A DNA stretch of 6,791 nt from NCBI GenBank assembly GCA_015222595.1, contig JADFVP010000222.1:1-6791 (forward strand), in the 5' to 3' direction. This DNA is from Pseudomonadota bacterium. GTDB taxonomy: Bacteria; Desulfobacterota; GWC2-55-46; JADFVP01. Positions 1-4,759 of the stretch are shown here, in pieces. The notes below the pieces were generated by a model. It worked only from the letters and a program-made list of their open reading frames with translations, made no database searches and had not been told where the DNA came from. Positions within the stretch are counted from its first letter, which is position 1; each line of letters starts with the position of its first letter. The translations under genes were made by a program, and so were the position numbers.

Positions 1-678
1 ACACCAGAGTGCGCTCAGGCCGTCCTTCCAGTTTATCTTTTTACCCTCTGAGTACGACCTTCCAGAGTACGATATTCCGACCTCGTAGATCCGCGCGCCG
101 AGCTTCGACATCTTTGCCGTAATCTCAGGCTCAAAGCCGAAGCGGTTCTCTTTTATGACGACTTTTTCGAGCATCTCTTTTCTAAAGACCTTGTAGCAGG
201 TCTCCATGTCGGTAAGGTTCAGGTTGGTGAACATGTTGGAGAGCAGCGTAAGGAACTTGTTGCCTATCATGTGCCAGAAGAAGAGCACGCGGTGGGCGTC
301 TCCGCCTGCAAAGCGAGAGCCGTAGACGACGTCGGCCTTGCCGTCGAGTATCGGCTTGATAAGCCTCGGGTACTCAGCCGGGTCGTACTCAAGGTCAGCG
401 TCCTGCACTATCACTATATCTCCGGTCGCCTCTTTAAAGCCGGTCCTAAGTGCTGCGCCCTTGCCCATATTCTTTGTATGGAAGCAGACCTTTATGCGCT
501 CGTCTTCTGTGATTGTCTTCAGTATGGCGGGGGTCGAGTCGGTCGAGTAGTCGTCCACGATCACAAGTTCGCTCGGTATGCCGGTGGCGAGTACGCGCTC
601 GACTATCGCTTCGATGTACTGCTCTTCGTTGTATGCAGGCATTACGACCGTGATCTTCAAGTCCGTCTCTCTTTTCAT
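1..678 (-). CDS. Family 2 glycosyltransferase, DPM1/GtrB-like (C-terminus cut by the window edge)
   Basis: The 226 visible residues form a nearly complete GT-A catalytic domain of the dolichyl-phosphate mannosyltransferase / polyprenyl-phosphate glycosyltransferase type. Such enzymes move a sugar from a nucleotide donor to a lipid phosphate or a surface glycan at the inner face of the membrane. Visible landmarks are VVMPAYNE (residues 11-18), VDDYSTDST (41-49, nucleotide-binding Asp pair), NMGKGAALRTGF (70-81), the DAD metal/donor motif (93-95), GSRF (120-123), DMETCYKVFR (157-166) and FGFEPE (180-185). No transmembrane segment is visible. The reading frame is still open at base 1; family members usually continue only briefly past this WKDG...LW region unless they carry a C-terminal membrane domain. 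The ATG at 678 is preceded in frame by a TAA three codons upstream, which limits the start. The ribosome binding site is weak (purine-rich AAGAACTGAGA). The sugar and acceptor cannot be told from sequence; the family call is firm. Confidence 0.93.
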   Translation of the reverse strand, partial: MKRETDLKITVVMPAYNEEQYIEAIVERVLATGIPSELVIVDDYSTDSTPAILKTITEDERIKVCFHTKNMGKGAALRTGFKEATGDIVIVQDADLEYDPAEYPRLIKPILDGKADVVYGSRFAGGDAHRVLFFWHMIGNKFLTLLSNMFTNLNLTDMETCYKVFRKEMLEKVVIKENRFGFEPEITAKMSKLGARIYEVGISYSGRSYSEGKKINWKDGLSALWC

Positions 679-783
679 TCTCAGTTCTTATTGTAAATTG
701 AAAAACTCTTGTATGGCATTGCTCCCCGCCAGTAGCGCCGCGACCTAACAGTTTTGCAGTTACAGGGGAGGCTGATGTAAAGT

Positions 784-876
784 CCGTATACGGTATTTAT
801 CGGGCGATACTCTGCTCGCTTTAGCCGTAACTACGGATTTCTGTGCTTTGTTTTATGCGGGGGTATTTATCGGGCG
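784..876. repeat. 15-bp direct repeat with a neighbouring palindrome in the glycosyltransferase upstream gap
   Basis: GGTATTTATCGGGCG occurs twice in the same orientation, at 792-806 and 862-876 (70-bp period). The first copy overlaps a perfect 10-bp palindrome, CCGTATACGG (784-793). Between the copies lies a second near-palindrome with arms CCGTA and TACGG (825-836). The gap 679-915 otherwise shows no gene and no T-tract terminator for the upstream aminomutase gene. The repeats could be operator half-sites or the remains of a dispersed small intergenic element; nothing in the window decides which. Confidence 0.5.
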
Positions 877-915
877 GTCTGGTGGCGCGGGGCTGGGCCT
901 GTGATACTGAAGCGC

Positions 916-2256
916 TCAGTCCTGCTCTTTTTGAAAGAAGAACTCGTCGGCACCGAAGGCCGGTTTCAGTTCGTCTATCCAGAGAGCCTTGTCGTCGTAA
1001 GCGGCAAAGAAGGGGTTGTTGATCCAGTTGGGGTTGCGGGCTTGCAGGAATTGGAGCGCGAGCAGCTTTTCGGGCCCTTCGTTGTTTGTTCCTAGCACCT
1101 GTATCTTGCCCGGGTTGGACGACATAACAGGGCCTCTGGCTGTTCTTGCTACGCCGCTAACGCTGGAGATGGCCTCCTTGTAAATCGCGTGCGCCTTTAC
1201 CAGCGGGACTCCGAAGTAGTGGTGCGCCCCGGTGTTGCGTGCCACGAACATGTAGTACGGAATGCAGCCGAGCGAGACTTGCTCTTGCCACATCTGCGCC
1301 CAGACCTCCGATGAGTCGTTTATGTGCGAGAGAAGCGGGGACTGGGTTCTTATCTGCGCCCCTGTTTCGAGTATCTTTGCGATAGCCTCTTTTGCGGCCT
1401 CTGTCTGGAGTTCGCGCGGATGGCTGAAGTGCGCCATTATGGCCAGATGCTTGCCGGAGTCCACTATCTTCTTGAAGAGCGAGAGAAGCTCTTTCGAGTC
1501 GTTATCGGTTGTAAACCGGTACGGCCAAAACGAGAGCGCCTTTGTGCCTATTCTGATAGTAGAGAGGTTTTTAAGGTCGCTATTCAAGAGCGCGTCTACG
1601 TATCCGGCGAGTCTTTTGGCCTTCATCACCATCGGGTCTCCGCCGGTTATCAGCACGTCTGTGACTTCCGGGTGGAGCCTGATGTACTCGGCCAGCTGCT
1701 CGGTCTCGCGCATGGCAAAGCGCAACTCGTCCACACCCACGAACTGCGGCCAGCGGAAACAGAAGGAGCAGTAGGCGTGGCAGGTCTGTCCGCGTACAGG
1801 AAAGAAGAGCACGGTTTCGCCGTATTTATGCTGCAGCCCGTTGAGCCTCTCCCCGTTCAGTTCCGGTACGTTGCACTCCATCTGGCCTGCTGGGTGCGGG
1901 TTCAGCTCCGCTCTTATGCTGTCGGCTCTCTTTCTTATCTCGTCGGTGCTCGCCCCGCTTACTATGGCCGCTGCCATAGTGTCGAAGTGGGCCGGCTTCA
2001 GCATCTCTCTTTGAGGAAAGGTGAGTGTGAAGATAGGGTCGGCCGGAACGTTGTCCCAGTCTATAAGCTCGTCTACCACGTAGCTGTTGGTCTTGAACGG
2101 AAAGACATTGCCGACGACCTCCATGGCGAACTTGGCCTCTTCACTGAGAAGCTCCATCTGAGGAAGTTCGCGGAAGTTCTGAAGCGTATATGCCTTGTAT
2201 TTTCTGTGCTCTGTCTCGCTGCCGAGAACTCCAAGCTTGTAGTTATGTATTGCCAT
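916..2256 (-). CDS. KamA-family radical SAM aminomutase (lysine 2,3-aminomutase-like, substrate uncertain)
   Basis: This 446-residue cytoplasmic protein belongs to the lysine 2,3-aminomutase (KamA/AblA/EpmB) branch of the radical SAM enzymes, which use a [4Fe-4S] cluster, S-adenosylmethionine and usually PLP to shift an amino group. The cluster motif is C159-x3-C163-x2-C166. Arg168, two residues after the last Cys, matches the substrate-carboxylate Arg (R134) of clostridial LAM. GGDP lies at 205-208. NPGK with Lys384 sits where the family has its GGGGK PLP-lysine. QSPLLSHIND keeps an Asp (314) at the position of LAM D293, but the second lysine-reading Asp (D330, in VVDAPGGGGK) has no counterpart in GPVMSSNPGK. 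The enzyme may therefore act on another amino acid. No ablB acetyltransferase is adjacent, so beta-lysine osmolyte synthesis is not supported. Start: the ATG at 2256 follows AGGAG by 6 nt; a TTG 29 codons upstream has no such site. It lies 120 nt behind the cupredoxin gene on the same strand. Confidence 0.88.
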   Translation of the reverse strand: MAIHNYKLGVLGSETEHRKYKAYTLQNFRELPQMELLSEEAKFAMEVVGNVFPFKTNSYVVDELIDWDNVPADPIFTLTFPQREMLKPAHFDTMAAAIVSGASTDEIRKRADSIRAELNPHPAGQMECNVPELNGERLNGLQHKYGETVLFFPVRGQTCHAYCSFCFRWPQFVGVDELRFAMRETEQLAEYIRLHPEVTDVLITGGDPMVMKAKRLAGYVDALLNSDLKNLSTIRIGTKALSFWPYRFTTDNDSKELLSLFKKIVDSGKHLAIMAHFSHPRELQTEAAKEAIAKILETGAQIRTQSPLLSHINDSSEVWAQMWQEQVSLGCIPYYMFVARNTGAHHYFGVPLVKAHAIYKEAISSVSGVARTARGPVMSSNPGKIQVLGTNNEGPEKLLALQFLQARNPNWINNPFFAAYDDKALWIDELKPAFGADEFFFQKEQD

Positions 2257-2262
2257 GTGTTG

Positions 2263-2267
2263 CTCCT
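2263..2267 (-). promoter_or_regulatory. Ribosome binding site fixing the aminomutase start
   Basis: AGGAG on the minus strand, 6 nt before the ATG at 2256. It selects this start over the in-frame TTG at 2343, whose 29 extra codons would translate spacer DNA. Confidence 0.8.
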
Positions 2268-2376
2268 GTAGAAATATTACTCTTCCGGTAGTGCGGTGAC
2301 GGGAGCCTGTTAAGAGCGGGCCGTACGGACTGCTGCCGGACAAGTTTATGCATGTTCTGTCTTTAAGTACGTTGGC

Positions 2377-3258
2377 TTAAAAGTCGAACGGGTCATCTTC
2401 ATCTTCTTCTGGTTCCGGCTCCGGTGCGCGCTGTTTCTTCTTTGGCGCAACAGGGGCGGCTTCTTCTGTTTTAGTCTTAGGCTCTGCGGCTTCAGGCTCT
2501 TCTGCTTTGGGCGCAACAGGAGCAACGCTCTTTTTTACAGGCACTGCTTTGGACGGCTCTGCCGTGCTCTTTGCAGGCGCCGTGGAAGCAGCCGGAGCGC
2601 TCCCCGGCCCGTCTACAACAGAGACCTTGCCGATCATGCCCTTATGGATAAAGCAGATATAGTAGTAGTCGCCCGGCTCGTTAAAGGTGAATTCCCAGTG
2701 GTCATCTTCTTCTATGTTCGGAGTGAAGATACCGCCTTTGCCTATTACCGACATTGAGGCGAAGATATGGGCTTTTGCGTCCCTGTTTACCCAGCGGACT
2801 GTCTCTCCTGTGGAAATCTCTATATTGTCGGGCTTGAAGACGTTATGGTGGTTGTCACCCGCCGGTGGAAACTCTACTATATGAAACCCGCCCTGCATCT
2901 TTGAGCGGACCTGAGGCGTGAGCTTGGAGTTGAAGACGGTCTGCTTGACTTCGATAAGAAGGGCCGGTTCGCCGGTTATATCGAAGAGGCTCTTTGAAAG
3001 CAGTTCGGCTATGTAGTAGTTTGCCTCTTTCTCCTCTTGCGGCGTCTTGGCCATCTGCGCTTCGTAGAGCAGCGCCTTGATTTCCGATGGGATACGGCCA
3101 ATATTCTTTTCTATAATGGCATTCATGCCGATGGCGTCTTTGGCATCTACGGCCTTTAAGTACTCTGCCACGACCTTGGACTCGTAGGCATGAGAGAGCG
3201 TCGGCAGAAGCAGTACGGCTATTACGGCAAGAAATAAACCGATTCGTCTGGAGTGCAT
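2377..3258 (-). CDS. Secreted cupredoxin-domain (type 1 copper) protein with acidic Pro/Ala/Glu/Lys-rich tail
   Basis: The 293-residue precursor starts with a Sec signal peptide: a basic n-region (HSRR), a hydrophobic core, and a likely cleavage after SHA (residue 24). Mature part 1 (about 25-130) is a helix-rich region I do not recognise. Part 2 (about 138-216) is a plastocyanin-like cupredoxin domain. The type 1 copper ligands all appear present: His164 in DAKAH, Cys202, His205 and Met208 in CFIHKGM. The C-x2-H-x2-M spacing is that of amicyanin rather than plastocyanin (C-x2-H-x4-M). Part 3 (about 217-293) is low-complexity Pro/Ala/Glu/Lys, ending in EEDEDDPFDF, and is probably disordered. 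The expected role is periplasmic or extracellular one-electron transfer or copper binding; the redox partner is unknown. The ATG at 3258 has a full AGGAGG 5 nt upstream and precedes the signal peptide. An upstream in-frame ATG at 3336 lies inside the -10 box, so it cannot be the start of this transcript. Confidence 0.88.
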   Translation of the reverse strand: MHSRRIGLFLAVIAVLLLPTLSHAYESKVVAEYLKAVDAKDAIGMNAIIEKNIGRIPSEIKALLYEAQMAKTPQEEKEANYYIAELLSKSLFDITGEPALLIEVKQTVFNSKLTPQVRSKMQGGFHIVEFPPAGDNHHNVFKPDNIEISTGETVRWVNRDAKAHIFASMSVIGKGGIFTPNIEEDDHWEFTFNEPGDYYYICFIHKGMIGKVSVVDGPGSAPAASTAPAKSTAEPSKAVPVKKSVAPVAPKAEEPEAAEPKTKTEEAAPVAPKKKQRAPEPEPEEDEDDPFDF

Positions 3259-3263
3259 TCGGT

Positions 3264-3269
3264 CCTCCT
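3264..3269 (-). promoter_or_regulatory. Strong ribosome binding site of the cupredoxin gene
   Basis: A full AGGAGG on the minus strand, 5 nt before the ATG at 3258. It decides the start against the in-frame ATG at 3336. A CCTCC in the same leader (minus strand, 3296-3300) could pair with it. Confidence 0.85.
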
Positions 3270-3334
3270 GAAAAGGGTACTCAGCGTCATATAATGGAGG
3301 CTGAGGGGTTTTTTGTCTATTTTTCGTAACGCGC

Positions 3335-3363
3335 ATTATAACAGGTTCTTACTTGAGGAACAA
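3335..3363 (-). promoter_or_regulatory. Sigma70-type extended -10 promoter for the cupredoxin gene
   Basis: On the minus strand, TTGTTC (3358-3363) and a perfect TATAAT (3335-3340) are separated by exactly 17 bp, and TG sits one base before the -10 box (TGTTATAAT). The -35 matches consensus at only 3 of 6 positions, as is common when an extended -10 compensates. Transcription would start near 3328, giving a leader of about 70 nt. It may also serve the aminomutase gene downstream. Confidence 0.7.
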
Positions 3364-3488
3364 AAATTTTAGCATGTTTGATAATAAATTGAAAGTGTTT
3401 TTAATTGTTTCCAAGGTTTCCGTTCAGAGGCTTATTCATAGGCTCATTTCGAGAGCTTTCGTTCTTTAGAAAAAAGAGTGAACAGGTG

Positions 3489-3519
3489 TTATACTTACAG
3501 CCTGTAGAGTATTATACTT
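3489..3519 (+). promoter_or_regulatory. Tandem TTATACTT elements, possible -10 region of the DUF2400 gene
   Basis: TTATACTT occurs at 3489-3496 and again at 3512-3519, each holding TATACT (5 of 6 to the -10 consensus). The first lies between inverted arms ACAGG (3482-3486) and CCTGT (3501-3505). A poor -35 (TTTAGA, 3465-3470) stands 19 bp before the first. If the second copy were the -10 box, transcription would begin only about 12 nt before the start codon. Assignment is tentative. Confidence 0.35.
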
Positions 3520-3537
3520 CAGTTTTCGGAGTCTTAT

Positions 3538-4467
3538 ATGGGCAAAAGCATAATTATAGCGGGCTCTAAGCTCTCTCAGAAAGAGAAGGCCTTAAAGAGG
3601 CGGCTCGATATGCTCCTCGGAGCCTTCGACGCGCGCTACCTCCAGTCAGACCCCCTGTGCTTCGTCCACAGGTACTCAAAGCGGGAGGATCAAGAGGTTG
3701 TAGGAATTATAGCGTCGAGCCTCGCTTACGGTAAGGTCGCGGGGATAAAGAGGAGCGTCGAGCGGGTTCTAGCCATAATGGGCGCCCACCCGGCTAGCTT
3801 CGCCGCCCGGTTCTCTCCGGCCACCCACGCTCCTCTGTTTGACGGCTTCGTGCACCGGTTCAACCGGGGCGTTGATGTTGCGTGCCTTATCTACTTTATA
3901 CGCCAGATGATGGAGGAGAGCGGCTCGATAGGCGAGTATTTCCTTAAGGGATACAACACGGATGACAGCAGAGGGGATGGCGGTACCGGTACCGGGAGCC
4001 CCGTAAAGCGCGCGCTAGACACCTTTACCCGCAGTGTGCTCTCGCTAGAGTCCGCCCCTGTTTACGGGCAGAAAAGGCTCGGCAAGCATGCCGGCGTCAG
4101 GTACTTCTTTCCGGCTCCTTCAAACGGCAGCGCCTGCAAGCGGCTAAATCTCTACCTCAGGTGGATGGTCAGACCTGCCGACGGGCTCGATCTCGGCCTC
4201 TGGACTGGTGTAGACCCGGCGGATCTGATAATACCGATAGATACCCACCTTGGGCGCATCTCGCAGAACCTGGGGCTTACCACCCGCAAGAGCGCGGACT
4301 GGAAGTGTGCCGAGGAGGTGACCGCGCGCCTTGCAAGGCTCGACCCGAAAGACCCCCTGAAGTACGACTTTGCGCTATGCAGGCTCGGTATTTTAGATAG
4401 ATGCCCCAAGCGGGTAGATCCTGTTAAGTGCGCCGAGTGTATAATTAGAGAGATTTGCGTGCTCTAA
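3538..4467 (+). CDS. DUF2400 / TIGR02757 family protein, apparently related to HhH-GPD DNA glycosylases
   Basis: This 309-residue protein matches the TIGR02757 (DUF2400) family, which has no established function. Typical features are the N-terminal FDARYLQSDPLCFVHRY (30-46), the segment around RWMVRPADGLDLGLW (208-222), and IIPIDTHLGRISQNLGLT (231-248). The C-terminus carries C289-x8-C298-x2-C301-x5-C307, closely resembling the [4Fe-4S] loop of endonuclease III (Cx6Cx2Cx5C). DTHLGRISQNLGLT can be laid on DTHVKRVAGRLGLT of the Nth encoded 1.4 kb downstream with 8 of 14 identities. This puts Asp235 at the place of the catalytic Asp. The region matching the glycosylase hairpin has no lysine, so lyase chemistry is not expected. 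A short Gly/Thr-rich loop (about 141-155) interrupts the middle. GGAG (3528-3531) stands 6 nt before the ATG. Family assignment is strong; the glycosylase link and DNA role are inferences. Confidence 0.87.
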   Translation: MGKSIIIAGSKLSQKEKALKRRLDMLLGAFDARYLQSDPLCFVHRYSKREDQEVVGIIASSLAYGKVAGIKRSVERVLAIMGAHPASFAARFSPATHAPLFDGFVHRFNRGVDVACLIYFIRQMMEESGSIGEYFLKGYNTDDSRGDGGTGTGSPVKRALDTFTRSVLSLESAPVYGQKRLGKHAGVRYFFPAPSNGSACKRLNLYLRWMVRPADGLDLGLWTGVDPADLIIPIDTHLGRISQNLGLTTRKSADWKCAEEVTARLARLDPKDPLKYDFALCRLGILDRCPKRVDPVKCAECIIREICVL

Positions 4468-4479
4468 GCCGACCCCTGT

Positions 4480-4500
4480 CCCCGATGGCGCGCCACGGGG
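4480..4500 (+). terminator. GC-rich hairpin just behind the DUF2400 gene (no T-tract)
   Basis: Arms CCCCG (4480-4484) and CGGGG (4496-4500) enclose the palindrome TGGCGCGCCA (4486-4495), with only A4485 bulged. It begins 13 nt after the stop codon, where a transcript-end hairpin is expected. There is no following T run, so it may act as an RNA 3' stabiliser or a weak or factor-assisted terminator instead. CTGT (4476-4479) and ACAG (4506-4509) could extend the stem around a small bulge. Confidence 0.5.
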
Positions 4501-4519
4501 CTGTTACAGGTGAAATCCT

Positions 4520-4548
4520 TTGACAGTTCAAGGGATTTGAGTTACCAT
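4520..4548 (+). promoter_or_regulatory. Sigma70-type promoter ahead of the putative small RNA/leader
   Basis: A perfect -35 TTGACA (4520-4525) is followed after exactly 17 bp by TACCAT (4543-4548, 4 of 6 to TATAAT, keeping the leading TA and final AT). Transcription would start near 4555. The -35 lies within an inverted repeat with arms AAATCC (4513-4518) and GGATTT (4533-4538), plus TTGA/TCAA inside, which could be an operator. It is the best-looking promoter between the DUF2400 stop codon and the prenyl synthase start. Confidence 0.55.
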
Positions 4549-4554
4549 TTACTC

Positions 4555-4686
4555 TGTGATTTCAGCAGTAACGGCCTCTTTCGCTCACACTTTTATGGCG
4601 TATATATCATGCTAAGCGCCTTCGGTAACCCACTTGGGCAGGGCTCTGAAGAGGCTCAGACTAACGGTCTTGAGGCCGTTTTTTTT
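4555..4686 (+). ncRNA. Putative structured small RNA or regulatory leader upstream of the prenyl synthase
   Basis: About 130 nt bounded by the promoter at 4520-4548 and the intrinsic terminator at 4663-4686. It contains no convincing gene and has several possible helices. A domain-closing stem pairs GGCCTCTTT (4573-4581) with GAAGAGGCT (4648-4656): 9 bp, two of them G-U. A small inner stem pairs GGCGT (4597-4601) with GCGCC (4616-4620), and there is a CCC-ACTT-GGG loop (4629-4638). AACGGCCTC (4570-4578) is also a perfect 9-bp complement of GAGGCCGTT (4672-4680), the 3' side of the terminator, so two conformations compete. I do not recognise a known riboswitch, 6S, SRP or tmRNA signature. It could be an independent sRNA, an attenuating leader for the downstream gene, or only a terminator region with chance pairing. 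The boundaries are inferred from promoter and terminator. Confidence 0.45.
4663..4686 (+). terminator. Rho-independent terminator
   Basis: AACGGTC (4663-4669) pairs with GGCCGTT (4674-4680) around a TTGA loop, 7 bp with one G-U, and is followed by eight T residues (4679-4686, overlapping the stem end). It lies 73 nt before the prenyl synthase start codon. It ends transcripts from the left, or conditionally attenuates transcription into that gene. Confidence 0.85.
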
Positions 4687-4748
4687 GTGTTTTTCCTATT
4701 CGTTTTTCTTCTCGTTGTGGCTGTCGTAGTGGCTTGTAACGCGATTTT

Positions 4749-4752
4749 GGAG
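4749..4752 (+). promoter_or_regulatory. Ribosome binding site deciding the prenyl synthase start
   Basis: GGAG is 7 nt from the ATG at 4760 but only 4 nt from the adjacent in-frame TTG at 4757. The spacing and codon both favour ATG. Confidence 0.7.
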
Positions 4753-4759
4753 TCTGTTG

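Noticed and set aside
271..696. 141-codon plus-strand frame near the left edge
   Set aside because: It is the antisense shadow of the glycosyltransferase, whose motifs are intact on the minus strand.
690..713. Minus-strand promoter TACAAT directly before the glycosyltransferase
   Set aside because: The -10 would sit only 11 nt from the start codon, leaving almost no leader, and the -35 is poor.
1324..2271. 315-codon plus-strand frame opposite the aminomutase gene
   Set aside because: The minus-strand frame has clear radical SAM motifs and a ribosome binding site. The plus frame shows no recognisable protein and is a mirror of the codon bias.
3982..3993. GGTACC tandem inside the DUF2400 gene as a regulatory palindrome
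   Set aside because: It lies within coding sequence and encodes a Gly/Thr loop. It is most simply local repeat expansion in a variable loop.
4595..4615. Six-codon leader peptide MAYISC inside the putative RNA
   Set aside because: No ribosome binding site precedes it, and it holds no run of regulatory codons. It cannot be told from chance.
4513..4686. 6S RNA
   Set aside because: The hairpin arm TTCAAGGG recalls part of E. coli 6S, but it lies upstream of the likely transcript start. The closing stem and central-bubble pattern could not be matched.
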